IMG/VR virus record: IMGVR_UViG_3300007770_000005
Span: 1-64,000 of that record
Length of the DNA: 64,000 nt
DNA from: a virus
Reading direction: 5' to 3' (one strand)
A model generated the notes under the pieces. That model saw only the letters and a list, made by a program, of their open reading frames with translations, did no database searches and had not been told where the DNA came from. Below are positions 25,225-34,137 of the stretch, piece after piece. Position numbers and translations under genes: made by a program. Position 1 is the stretch's first letter. Each line of letters begins with the position of its first letter.

Positions 25225-25461
25225 TCGAGGGGAAGGCCGCTCAAACCAACAGGCCCTCTCCTCCCCCTCCAACTATGAGGACCAACTCGATGGATTGTAT
25301 TTAGGGGCTTTTGTCGCCATTGTCCCGACCCAAGGTGACCTCCGGTGTGCGAGGTAGGCCACACCCCTGACGCAGCGGCAGGCCGAAGAGGTCCGCTGAA
25401 ACCCCCCACAACCCCAACAAGGACGAAGAAACCCCCCGCCCACAAAGGGTCGGGGGGTTTC
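25225..25461 (+). ncRNA. Candidate phage small RNA between promoter D and a strong terminator
   Basis: The 402-bp gap 25083-25484 has no convincing gene. On the plus strand, promoter-like site D should start a transcript near 25222-25226, and the hairpin at 25428-25461 would end it, giving about 240 nt. The only ATG frame (25274) is 9 codons with no ribosome binding site. Visible stems are GGTGTG 25344-25349 with CACACC 25360-25365, CAGCGG 25373-25378 with CCGCTG 25393-25398, and the terminator. A pyrimidine-rich stretch at about 25254-25271 (CCTCTCCTCCCCCTCC) could pair with ribosome binding sites. No known RNA family is recognised. The alternative is a long untranslated leader for a peptide I have missed. 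Confidence 0.45.
25428..25461. terminator. Strong bidirectional terminator hairpin
   Basis: GAAACCCCCCG at 25428-25438 and CGGGGGGTTTC at 25451-25461 form an 11-bp perfect stem, extended by CCC/GGG inside (25439-25441 with 25447-25449). On the minus strand it is followed by TTCTTC and ends the holin-like gene. On the plus strand it would end the transcript from site D. Confidence 0.85.
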
Positions 25462-25484
25462 CTGTTGTGTCGAACTGGGAAGGG

Positions 25485-26018
25485 CTATTCAGACTTGCCC
25501 TTGAGCATATGCTTGAACATAAGCTCCCAGCCACCGATTGCAACTACCCCCGCCAGGACACCCTGTACAAGTGCATCCATAAGGGCCACGCCACTCGCGA
25601 GGCCGACACCCAAGGTGCTGGCCACTGCAAGGCCCATAGCCACCCAAGGAATCGCCTTGGCACCAACCTTGTCCTTCAAGCCGAACTTGTTGGCCAGCAT
25701 GACAAGGAGCATCATCAGGAATCCCAGTGCAAGGGACCAGTCTTTGTCTTGGACCGCTTTGACAAGAAGGCTGATGTCATCGGCTGCTTCGTCCAGGGTC
25801 TCTGGAACAGCTTCGGCTTCCTCGGCCTTGTCGTCGCCGTCTTCTGCCTTCTCCTCTCCTTCAGAGGCAGCAGCATCTTCAGAAGCGGGTGCCGCCTCTT
25901 CCGCAGCCTCGGCTGCTTCCGCTGCTTCAGCAGCCTCGGCTGCTGGTTCCTCTGCAAAAGCAGTAGTGGGGACCGTCAAGCCGAACATCAGCACGATCAG
26001 GGTTAGAAAATGTCGCAT
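25485..26018 (-). CDS. Holin-like membrane protein with signal peptide
   Basis: A 177-residue protein. The N terminus is a clear signal peptide (MRHFLTLIVLMFGL, cleavage likely after AFA at about 20-22). An acidic Ala/Glu repeat follows (AEAAEAAEAAEAAEE, to about residue 75), then three hydrophobic segments at about 92-108 (LALGFLMMLLVMLA), 117-140 (PWVAMGLAVASTLGVGLASG) and 142-165 (ALVQGVLAGVVAIGGWELM), with a short basic tail. Three closely spaced segments in a small protein fit a holin that permeabilises the inner membrane for lysis. The long periplasmic acidic arm is unusual, and no endolysin gene adjoins. GGAGG lies 6 nt before the ATG. The gene is followed by a strong terminator. An alternative is a phage envelope protein of another kind. 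Confidence 0.6.
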   Translation of the reverse strand: MRHFLTLIVLMFGLTVPTTAFAEEPAAEAAEAAEAAEAAEEAAPASEDAAASEGEEKAEDGDDKAEEAEAVPETLDEAADDISLLVKAVQDKDWSLALGFLMMLLVMLANKFGLKDKVGAKAIPWVAMGLAVASTLGVGLASGVALMDALVQGVLAGVVAIGGWELMFKHMLKGKSE

Positions 26019-26103
26019 ATGTTTCCTCCATGAAAAATGGTCAACCCGACTGGGATGATAGGGAAATAACCGTCGGTAGTTGAAAATGCACCTTGTAGGG
26101 CGC

Positions 26104-29100
26104 TTACGGGGCGCTTGCGGCCTCAATGGTGAATACCGTAACAGTGGGGCTGGGGAGGGGAAGCCCTCCAGACAGCACAAGCTGGTAACCATCCAACTGG
26201 GAACCGCCAGCCAACACAGACCTCTTGACGAGGGTTCCGGTGCGCGGGTTGGGTCGGAAAGCCACCTCGTTGCTCAACGTAAAGGTAAGGGAGCGGGACG
26301 AGGAGATGTTTACCTGATTGGTCGTGGGGAGTGTTTCCACTTGAGCGTGGCACAGGCCGAGGAAGCTATTGGCGGTGTCGTTGATCGCATCTCGAATGTT
26401 CGCCACTGTTTCAGCATCGGTAGCACCAATCTGGAACTCATCCGCTCCTGGAGCGCCTGCTGAAGCAGTAAGGGGAAGGCCGCCAATGGTGATGGTGTCT
26501 CCCGCGAGGATAGAGGCGTTGTCCAAGACGATGACCTCTCCAAACCATGTCTTGGCTCCCCACGGTCCCAAGCGGGAGGTGCCCGTATCCGACCCGTAGT
26601 CCACCAAACGTGCCACGCACTTCCCAACACCAAACGTGCCAGGGACGCCATCCGGGTTGTCCGTCACGGGGATCGGGTTGGTTGGAGGTACGTTGTCCCC
26701 CATCCAGCCTGGGTCGAAACTGTCTGTGCGAGGTGTCACGTCCTGCATGACAATGCGGAACTCTTGATTCAGGCCCATTCCTGGGGGCGGCTTTCCTGAA
26801 GGGCCTCTCGCATTGGGGTAAAGAACCGCTGTTCCGGGTCCAAGCACGCCGCCTTGAATCACGCCGCCTGAAGCAAGCAACACCGAAGACTGGTCGAAGT
26901 AGGTGGATGACTTCTTGAAGGTCGGGGAGGATTTACCCCAAGGACCTGCGGGACCCTCTGGCACTGTGAAGCTGTTGCCGTAGTCTGTTCCGTCAACCTC
27001 GATGCCTGCGAATCCTTGAGCGATTCCGGGACCATCGCACAGCGAGGAAATCCAGATGCTCTCCCCGTCCTCAACCTCACAGAAAGACATGTCCGTGTAG
27101 AGGGAGGTGGCCGTCTCCTTGAACTTCACCACCCGGTGAGGGTCGTTGGTGATGAGTGTTTCGGCGTCGTCCAGGACATCAAGAGGGTCGTTGATCCGGG
27201 ACCCAGCAAGAACTTCCCGGATTGATTCAGTATGTCGCCCCGTCGGTACAGGAGGCGTTCCTTCATTGAGGAGCGTGACTGACTGCTCTATCGGCTGCGA
27301 ACAGAGGTATGTCTCCGTCACAGGCTGACTTGCAACAAAGGTGATGGTTACGGGATAGCTGGAAGAGGGAAGGGGAGCTACAAAAGTGATGGTCTGGGTT
27401 GCTTTGTCAAAGGCCCAGTCTGCTATGGGAATCACCACCCCATCCACCTGAACCACAAAGACCCGATCTGCCTGCATGGCGCTGGCACGGACGCTCACTG
27501 TGGTGTGCGAAGATGAGTTGATCGTCACTACTTCAGGGGTGGTGTCGTACAACCACTCGCCTGAAGTAAGGCGGTGATACCGATTCAGGATCATGTTTTG
27601 AGGGGCAATCCCAAAACCGTCAGGGGCACCTCTCAAGCGGTAACGGACAGAACGCCATCTCTGCGACGTGATGGAATACGGGTTGATGGACCCCCACCGA
27701 ATGGACCCCTTCTCCTTCTCCAAGGTGGGGATGTCCGGGGTCTCTACGGAGATCCAAGCCGCACTTGGATCAGTGGTTTCGGTAGCGAAGTCGCCCGTGT
27801 ACCAAGGTGGAGGGGAAAGATCAGGCCGGTAAACGCAGACGCCCCACTCTGGGTCGTAGTACATCCGCGCCCGGATATAGTCCTGCTTCCAGTCCATAGG
27901 GACGATCTGGGCACTGGGATCCGTGTTTGCGACAGAGAGGGAGTCCAGGCGAGGAAGGCGGTAGCCATCGAGCTTGTCCGGGTCAGCCCCTACGAGCAAA
28001 CCAAGGGTACGAACGATAGCTCCGTTCGCCCCTGCGGCTGCTGTCACAAGAGTACGCAGCGGGACTACGCTGAAGGAATCCCACACCGAAAGGGAGGTTG
28101 CAGCCTCGATAACGCCGAACCTGCCGTAGAAGGTGTTCTGTTTATCGGAGGGCACCTCCAGGAAGGAGTCGAGGGGCGCTGATCCCTGGACCTCGTCGTC
28201 CACTACAAGCACAGCGATGTTAGCTGTGGGGTCGCACACCAGTCGGTAGTCATGGAACCGCTGGTCGTCCCATCCGACACTCCAAGCATCCACAATCACA
28301 GAGGGGTCACCGGGGACCTCTGGCAGCTTGATTAGCCCCACCTTGCCGTCGGGGAGCCAATCCACTTGTATGTTGATCGCTGTCGTGGCACTGAAGGGGA
28401 CGACCACCCCAAACGTGGGGCCAGCACGACCATCGGCTGCTTCAGAGGACCGGATCTTTATGCGAGCATCCGCAATCACCCCGTCCAAAAGAAGAGGGTC
28501 GCTTGAGGGCAGCGTTTTACCTTGAGACCAGAGGGAGCCGCCCACGCCGCCCTGGGAAACCACCAAGCGGTTCCCGAACACGGCCACCGTATTGGTATCC
28601 GTGTTGTTCCAGCTTGCGGGACTCCAGTTCGCATCAACGGGCTTCAGCAAACCGGACAGGCTGCAAGCGGGAAGGTTCAGCAGCTTCCTGTATACAGGCG
28701 TCCCATCGGATTCGGTGACGTTCTCCCCTTGGAGGTATGAGATGGTGCTAACTCTTGAAACACGTTCCGTATCCTCGATGATCAGCGAGGCGCTGGCAGA
28801 ACCTTGGATGTGGCTTTCCACCTTGAAGGTGGCCTCCACCTCGGTCCTTGTCTTGGGCGTGAGGAACGGGACGGCCCTGTTGTACGAAAACGTGAGGTTA
28901 TTCCCATGATTCAGGGCGTTAGTAGCCTGCGAGTTGGACTTCAACAGCAGTGTGTCCCCTGTTGAATCAACCTCCGCATAGCCAAACCCACCGGAGATGA
29001 ACCAAGGAGTGGGGCCGGTTTGTGGAACTCGGTTCATCTCCGTGAGGACCGTGATTCCGTGGGATGTCTCGACAAGGTACTTGGGAATCACCGAGTAGTG

Positions 29101-31926
29101 GACCACCTCCCAAGCCGAGATATTAGTTGCCCTCCTCGACAAAGAACCCCAGAACACGGAGCCGTTCTCTGGCCCCTTTGGAATAGCTGGGATCACAAGG
29201 GAAGTGGAAGCAGGGAACGCAGTCGCCACAACCTCGGAGACCAAAGTCCCTGACACAGAGCCGCCGATGGATACCGTTGTGACCCCTCCAGGGAAATCGG
29301 TCAACATCCGAACAGAGACAAGCTCCTCACCCCACGGGACATCGAAGAGAAGGTAAACGGTGTCGTTGCCGAACAGGTCCACCCGTGCGGGCAAGGATTC
29401 GTTCAGGACAAGGGTTATTGTCCCGTCCTCATTCAAGTAGGTCCCGCACGATGCGACTGTGTAAACCCCGGCTTGGGGACCCGTCGGAATACGAATCGCG
29501 CTTCCGGCTTTGACCCCGGAAAGGAGGGTGTTGTAGGGGAGCTTGATGGTGGTCGCGGTTGTGGCAATCCCGTCCAGGCCGGGGCCAACCTTCCAAGCGG
29601 ATTCCAGATCGGGCCGTGCAGCGTTTTCGAGAAGCCCCAGCGACCGGACGCCGTCAACCTTGAGGAATCCCACAAAAGGCATCTTCAGGCCGTCATGGAC
29701 CCCTATCCCCACACCCGAAAAGACCCCATCGTAGGTGCCGGTGTCTTTCAGTTGGACGCGAACGCTGTACTCAACAGCACACGCCAAGGACAAATCGACG
29801 TTTCTCTCGTAAAGAGCGGGGGTGCCGTCCTTGTAGGTTCCAGATACAGCATCTACGAGGATGTAGTCGTCCTCATTCCCGACATATCCGGCGTCAGTCC
29901 CAGTGAGCGCCCAAGGAGCCGCTGAATCATCGGCGGGGGGCACCCTTCCGTGGTAGGTGACCACCTCCTCTTGAGAGGATGCTTTCATCCCCCCCACAGA
30001 AAGTTCGTGAGGGTTTTGGTTGGTCAAAAGGGTCGTTGGCTGGTTCAGAAGGGCAGAATAGCCCCCCAGTTGGAAACCCATGTACCGGTGGCCGATATGT
30101 TTCGGGCTTTTCTGGGGCTTCGGACCAAGGAGCGTCCCCATCGGGAAGCGGTGGTAGAGGGAGGCTCCCTTTGAAGATGCCGGAACAGGTGAGTGCGCTC
30201 CCGGCGTGTGTCCTACTGACCGGTCCCATTTGTTCAGGGTCAGACCTCTGGTGTTGAGGCCCTCCATCACCATTGGAGGGTTTGAGAACCAGATGTAGTC
30301 GAGTTCAACCGACATGTCCCCCGGAGCCGCCAGCGGGATCGGAATGGTGGGGTAGATTTCGCCAACCCAAGGGTTTACGTCCCGAACCTCAATCCCGACC
30401 CCATCCAACCGGACTTCAACATCATCCCGAGTCGCGGGGGTTGCATCACCCCACCCTCGAACCAACGGCCCTCGGGCTGTCTGAATCACGTCACGGGTAA
30501 GAACAACGGATCCCAGGAAGGCGTCCTTCAGTTCATGGATAAAGTTCCAAGTCGAACTGAAAACGGTGGAGGAAGCACTAATCTCTACCTGCTTGACGAC
30601 GAAAAGCTGGACTTCGTGAGGCGCCAGCAACAAAGCCTGTGCCCCTACGGGAATAGTCGTAGGAGTCACGGCCCCGATGGGGAAGGTGAGGAGAGGTACT
30701 CCGTTGAACAGGACCGAGTAGAAGCCCCCGTACTGATTCCTGACCAGGGTTAGGGTCTCGGCAGAGTTCGCCCCCCACTCCGCAGGAACAGTTCCCACAA
30801 CCCCCAGAGGTGTCGAAATGTCGATCACCTTGGTGCCTGCGATGTCGCCCAACGTCAGGATGACCTGGCGGCTTCCGTCATTCACCGTGAAGCTAAATAG
30901 GGACGACCCGGTAACCGGAGGGTGAATGTGGGCGCTTCCGCACTGGAAAACGATGTCTGCCCTGTAAGTGGTCCCGTCAATAAGCCTCCCAGAAGTGTCT
31001 CCAAAGGACCACCCGTAAGTGACCCCCACTGCCTTGCTCAAAACAAGCTGGTTGGACACGATCTCGGAGGTTCCAGTGCCGACCTCAACGCCGTCGAAGG
31101 ACGTGGCTGCACTGGGAAGCTCTTTGCCCTGGTAGTCAAATGCTTCAGCAGGGCCAACCGTCAGGTCGTACTCCACCTTCGTCATCGGTGAGACGTCGAG
31201 AAAGACCTTGCTTGGGAGAGCCGCTACCTGTTCTGCCGAATGGATGACCGGAGCCACGGGGTAGTCCCCTACAACAGAATACGAAGCGACCGCATCCACT
31301 CCAGGAGAGAACGATGATTCAGGGAGGAGGGCCTGGGGCAGCCCTCTTGAATCAAAGAACTCCAGGAGAACAGTACGGCCATCGTCACCGGGAGGAGCCG
31401 GGATAAGAGCATTGACCGTGTACTTGTCTCCGTAAGCAGAGAAAGAAGCCGAGTTGGTCGGGGGCGGCCCGACGATATTTCCAGCCAAATCACGAGGGCC
31501 GGTTGGGCCGGGGTCTACGGTGACGACGTAAAGACCGCCCAGTGTGGACCCGGTGTGGTAGACGATGACGGACGTGTAACCGTCGTGTGATCCAGGCGTT
31601 CCGGGAGACACCTGCACTACCGTGAGGGGAACCCCGTAAGTAGCGGTGAGGACGTAGTTGGCGGCGTCCGTAAGATGGCTGTCGTGAGCCATCTCCTCGC
31701 TGAAGAGAACCTCTACGGAATACCCGTCAATAGGGTTGGCCCCCGTCACCCGAGGAGGCGTGATGTCTACCGAACCATACGAGGAAAGACCGTAGGCGGC
31801 CCCGCCATAACCCCCACCCGGTGGGACCGGGAGCCTTGGGTGGGCTGCACTACCGTAGGGTGAGAATCCGTAGGCGTTGCCTCCGTACCCAAATCCCCCC
31901 ATCAATCCCGGTAGAAATACAGCCAC
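26104..31926 (-). CDS. Large multidomain fibre/baseplate protein
   Basis: A 1,940-residue protein. It opens with a Gly/Tyr-rich stretch (GGFGYGGNAYGFSPYGS), then an Ig-like domain at about 55-165 of the SbsA/Big_5 type (PPRVTGANPIDGYSVEVLFSE ... YVVTVDPGPTGPRDLAGN). Long beta-rich regions resembling laminin-G or lectin folds follow (for example FYGRFGVIEAATSLSVWDSF). Near the C terminus, at about 1795-1908, is the module ILAGDTITIGGLPLTASAG...INDT...VLAGG, shared with the 1,129-residue protein. No membrane segment is present. The start is GTG at 31924-31926 with an AGGGTGG ribosome binding site. Size, domain types and position in the fibre block indicate an extended virion protein contacting the host or environment; the precise role is unknown. 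Confidence 0.75.
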   Translation of the reverse strand: MAVFLPGLMGGFGYGGNAYGFSPYGSAAHPRLPVPPGGGYGGAAYGLSSYGSVDITPPRVTGANPIDGYSVEVLFSEEMAHDSHLTDAANYVLTATYGVPLTVVQVSPGTPGSHDGYTSVIVYHTGSTLGGLYVVTVDPGPTGPRDLAGNIVGPPPTNSASFSAYGDKYTVNALIPAPPGDDGRTVLLEFFDSRGLPQALLPESSFSPGVDAVASYSVVGDYPVAPVIHSAEQVAALPSKVFLDVSPMTKVEYDLTVGPAEAFDYQGKELPSAATSFDGVEVGTGTSEIVSNQLVLSKAVGVTYGWSFGDTSGRLIDGTTYRADIVFQCGSAHIHPPVTGSSLFSFTVNDGSRQVILTLGDIAGTKVIDISTPLGVVGTVPAEWGANSAETLTLVRNQYGGFYSVLFNGVPLLTFPIGAVTPTTIPVGAQALLLAPHEVQLFVVKQVEISASSTVFSSTWNFIHELKDAFLGSVVLTRDVIQTARGPLVRGWGDATPATRDDVEVRLDGVGIEVRDVNPWVGEIYPTIPIPLAAPGDMSVELDYIWFSNPPMVMEGLNTRGLTLNKWDRSVGHTPGAHSPVPASSKGASLYHRFPMGTLLGPKPQKSPKHIGHRYMGFQLGGYSALLNQPTTLLTNQNPHELSVGGMKASSQEEVVTYHGRVPPADDSAAPWALTGTDAGYVGNEDDYILVDAVSGTYKDGTPALYERNVDLSLACAVEYSVRVQLKDTGTYDGVFSGVGIGVHDGLKMPFVGFLKVDGVRSLGLLENAARPDLESAWKVGPGLDGIATTATTIKLPYNTLLSGVKAGSAIRIPTGPQAGVYTVASCGTYLNEDGTITLVLNESLPARVDLFGNDTVYLLFDVPWGEELVSVRMLTDFPGGVTTVSIGGSVSGTLVSEVVATAFPASTSLVIPAIPKGPENGSVFWGSLSRRATNISAWEVVHYSVIPKYLVETSHGITVLTEMNRVPQTGPTPWFISGGFGYAEVDSTGDTLLLKSNSQATNALNHGNNLTFSYNRAVPFLTPKTRTEVEATFKVESHIQGSASASLIIEDTERVSRVSTISYLQGENVTESDGTPVYRKLLNLPACSLSGLLKPVDANWSPASWNNTDTNTVAVFGNRLVVSQGGVGGSLWSQGKTLPSSDPLLLDGVIADARIKIRSSEAADGRAGPTFGVVVPFSATTAINIQVDWLPDGKVGLIKLPEVPGDPSVIVDAWSVGWDDQRFHDYRLVCDPTANIAVLVVDDEVQGSAPLDSFLEVPSDKQNTFYGRFGVIEAATSLSVWDSFSVVPLRTLVTAAAGANGAIVRTLGLLVGADPDKLDGYRLPRLDSLSVANTDPSAQIVPMDWKQDYIRARMYYDPEWGVCVYRPDLSPPPWYTGDFATETTDPSAAWISVETPDIPTLEKEKGSIRWGSINPYSITSQRWRSVRYRLRGAPDGFGIAPQNMILNRYHRLTSGEWLYDTTPEVVTINSSSHTTVSVRASAMQADRVFVVQVDGVVIPIADWAFDKATQTITFVAPLPSSSYPVTITFVASQPVTETYLCSQPIEQSVTLLNEGTPPVPTGRHTESIREVLAGSRINDPLDVLDDAETLITNDPHRVVKFKETATSLYTDMSFCEVEDGESIWISSLCDGPGIAQGFAGIEVDGTDYGNSFTVPEGPAGPWGKSSPTFKKSSTYFDQSSVLLASGGVIQGGVLGPGTAVLYPNARGPSGKPPPGMGLNQEFRIVMQDVTPRTDSFDPGWMGDNVPPTNPIPVTDNPDGVPGTFGVGKCVARLVDYGSDTGTSRLGPWGAKTWFGEVIVLDNASILAGDTITIGGLPLTASAGAPGADEFQIGATDAETVANIRDAINDTANSFLGLCHAQVETLPTTNQVNISSSRSLTFTLSNEVAFRPNPRTGTLVKRSVLAGGSQLDGYQLVLSGGLPLPSPTVTVFTIEAASAP

Positions 31927-31939
31927 ACAGCCACCCTAC

Positions 31940-32698
31940 TTATGCGGGCACAAGAGCGCGTTGGTCTGTTCCAAAAGCGGCACTTCCGATAAGGATGGGT
32001 GTATCGCCGTTGCTGAAGGTCAAGTCCAGGACGAGGTTGGCGATGCCCATAGGCTTGAACACAGCAGTGGAGGGGTTGCCTGCACCAAAGAAGTTGGCGA
32101 GCTTTAGGGGTTGGGAAATGGTAACCCCGTTCTCGAAGCCGGAAAGACCCACGGCATTAGCCGGAAAGACCGTGCCTTCGCAGTCAACCATCTTCAGGGC
32201 AACAGTAGGGAAGCCCAGGCCCGTGTGGATTGCACCGATGTTGAACGTCCCGAACACTGGATCAGCCCCGAACCAAGTGACTTGAATATGGTTGAAGTCC
32301 ACAACGAAAGGCCACACGATCCGAATACCGGCAGCACCATCCGGGGCGAGGAGCTTCACAATCTGCTCGCCCATGAGAGTGCCATCAGTCTCTTTGGTGG
32401 GCGACAGTGACTCTGTCACGTTGAAGGTGCCCGAGGTCACCTGCACCCAGGCATCCCGCGCCCCAACGGACGAGATATGAGGGGGTGCCAGCATAGCCGT
32501 GGAACTTGCGTTCAGGCCCTTGCTGTCAGTCATCTTGAAGGACTGGTTACCTGCATCATCCGTCGATAGTGACAGCGTAGGGCGAAGCTGCCCTTTATTC
32601 TGGTAGTCCTTCGGAGTGACGCCTGTCTTGAAGGCAAGTTCGTCGTAAAGGATAACGGAGTTGTAGAAAGGGGAGCCGCAGCCGCCAAGGAGTGACAT
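31940..32698 (-). CDS. Hypothetical virion structural protein
   Basis: A 252-residue beta-rich protein without recognisable catalytic motifs, signal peptide or membrane segments. It contains FNHIQVTWFGADPVFGTFNIG at about 133-153 and a jelly-roll-like alternation of hydrophobic residues. GAGGTG lies close upstream of the ATG. It lies 13 bp after the coiled-coil fibre gene and 13 bp before the giant 1,940-residue gene, in one operon, and is probably a fibre or decoration component. No family is recognised. Confidence 0.65.
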   Translation of the reverse strand: MSLLGGCGSPFYNSVILYDELAFKTGVTPKDYQNKGQLRPTLSLSTDDAGNQSFKMTDSKGLNASSTAMLAPPHISSVGARDAWVQVTSGTFNVTESLSPTKETDGTLMGEQIVKLLAPDGAAGIRIVWPFVVDFNHIQVTWFGADPVFGTFNIGAIHTGLGFPTVALKMVDCEGTVFPANAVGLSGFENGVTISQPLKLANFFGAGNPSTAVFKPMGIANLVLDLTFSNGDTPILIGSAAFGTDQRALVPA

Positions 32699-32710
32699 AG
32701 TTCACCTCAT

Positions 32711-33553
32711 TTAGCTCAAGGGGTTGTTTGCGTAGACGACCACAATCGAAAAGGCGGGGACAGCCCCGAAGGTGGTGTTGCTCATCACCACCTCGATAGG
32801 CACTTTGTTTCCCGTGTCGTTCAAGGTCCACTGGGGGTGTAGGAGAATCTCCGCTGGGATTTCGACCCCTGGTTGAGAGGTCCAATCAAGAAGGCTTCCC
32901 GCCGCACCGCCCTGGAAATGAACCTGAAGGGTGGGGGCAGAACCGTTCTCGTCCGGGGTGCGCTGGTCAGCGGTGCCGTCGAACTCAAACCTCACCTCGG
33001 ACACCCTGGCCGTCGCATTGAGGGTGGTGGTGGAAGTCCGGGTCACACCGTCGAAATCCACGTCGATCTTCAGCGTTTCGTAGGAGGCCGTGATTTGAGT
33101 AAGGTTGGTGGCGATGTCGGCTGCGTTGGTCGAGATGCCCGCAGCGTTCGTGTTCGCTGTCGTCTGGTTGGCCGTGATGTTCGTAACATTCGTGGAGATA
33201 TTCCCCGTATTCGTGCCAATAGCGGTGCCGTTAGTCGTGATGCTCGTGGTGTTCGCGGTGATGTCGCTCGCGTTATTGCCAATGCTCGTGGCATTAGCCG
33301 AGATGTTTCCTTCGTTGGTCGTCGCTTTGGAGGCTGTGGTGTCGAACTCCGACCGGATCACAACGCTATTCGCGTTGGCTGACGTCCCGGCAAAGAGCGG
33401 CCTCAACTCCGAGAGGTCCTTTTTGGCGCACTGGATGTTCCCGCTGTCGTCCGTGTAAATCACCGACGGGTCCAGAAGACCATTCGGGTGGGTCTTGGGC
33501 ATCGTGATGAGTGTGGCCCAAGTTTGGGGAGCTACGGTAGTGAAGTCAGCCAT
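32711..33553 (-). CDS. Fibre protein with Asn/Thr-rich trimeric coiled coil
   Basis: A 280-residue protein in three parts. Residues 1-60 form a fibre-head-like start (PSVIYTDDSGNIQCAKKDL). Residues about 75-165 are a repeat of Ile/Asn/Thr steps (NISANATSI, then DITANTTSI, TNGTAIGTN, NISTNVTNI) with a 7-residue spacing and Asn at core positions, as in trimeric fibre coiled coils. Residues about 170-280 are a compact beta domain ending AFSIVVVYANNP, comparable with tip domains of neighbouring proteins. AGGA precedes the ATG. It follows the 190-residue fibre gene after 2 bp. Role: a short tail fibre or fibre-tip component. Confidence 0.75.
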   Translation of the reverse strand: MADFTTVAPQTWATLITMPKTHPNGLLDPSVIYTDDSGNIQCAKKDLSELRPLFAGTSANANSVVIRSEFDTTASKATTNEGNISANATSIGNNASDITANTTSITTNGTAIGTNTGNISTNVTNITANQTTANTNAAGISTNAADIATNLTQITASYETLKIDVDFDGVTRTSTTTLNATARVSEVRFEFDGTADQRTPDENGSAPTLQVHFQGGAAGSLLDWTSQPGVEIPAEILLHPQWTLNDTGNKVPIEVVMSNTTFGAVPAFSIVVVYANNPLS

Positions 33554-33555
33554 TG

Positions 33556-34128
33556 TTAGGTCCTCGGAGTTTCTACATATCGGATGACCAGTTGGCCTGT
33601 CCCTTGAGTCATGGCTACGGCCAGATTGGCCTCGATGGTCAGGTAAATGCGGGTAGCCCCGGCCAGTTCAGCCCAGTCATTCACCCAATACATCCCGCTG
33701 GTGACTGGCGTGTTGTCCGCGTGGTCCTGGAAGCGTTCCCACGCACCAACCGGAGGACCCACAGGGAACACTCCAGAGTTGTCCTCGGTCCCAATGCTCA
33801 TCTTCGTTACGATGTTCCAGGCTACGTCGATGTAAACGCCAGCCCCCATAACAATAGCGTTGAGGGGAAGAATCGTAGAGGTTTGGATCTGGGCATACCT
33901 GGGAGCACCAGCAGCGGTAACCTGGGCGTTGTAGTCGCTGAAGCTGAACGGAGTAGCGATGACCTGCTGGGTGGTCGCAATAGAGCCACCAACGGGAGCA
34001 TCCCACACCGCATTTCCTGAAGCATCGGAAGTCAGAACATGGCCTGCACTGGCCCCGGAAACCACCTTGAGAGTATTAGTCTCAACTTCACCGAGGCTCT
34101 GGATCGAATCTACTTTCTTATTGGCCAT
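33556..34128 (-). CDS. Small fibre-tip protein with VLTSD-type motif
   Basis: A 190-residue protein. Residues about 15-45 (GEVETNTLKVVSGASAGHV, then LTSDASGNAVWDAP) are one copy of the phage fibre repeat G..G.VL..D..G...W. From about 60 on is a compact beta domain (STILPLNAIVMGAGVYIDVAW, then KMSIGTEDNSG, ending GTGQLVIRYVETP). This has the same layout as the ends of the 1,450-, 261- and 191-residue proteins: a V-x-V strand, then a strand ending V/I-G, and a G-T-x-x-V-x-I-x-Y strand. AGAGG precedes the ATG. It is most likely a minor fibre or a tip protein assembling on the fibre encoded next door. Confidence 0.7.
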   Translation of the reverse strand: MANKKVDSIQSLGEVETNTLKVVSGASAGHVLTSDASGNAVWDAPVGGSIATTQQVIATPFSFSDYNAQVTAAGAPRYAQIQTSTILPLNAIVMGAGVYIDVAWNIVTKMSIGTEDNSGVFPVGPPVGAWERFQDHADNTPVTSGMYWVNDWAELAGATRIYLTIEANLAVAMTQGTGQLVIRYVETPRT

Positions 34129-34137
34129 AGGTAACCT

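Noticed and set aside
25083-25445. N-terminal extension of the 24444 gene
   Set aside because: It would cross promoter site D and the structured region, has unlikely composition, and a good ribosome binding site lies before 25082.
25870-25950. Triplet-like repeat (GCTGCTTC/GCAGCC words)
   Set aside because: Explained by the Ala/Glu-rich linker of the holin-like protein.
25345-26058. Plus-strand open frames opposite the holin-like gene
   Set aside because: Ala/Ser-rich shadows of the Ala/Glu repeat on the other strand; the terminator lies within the longer one.
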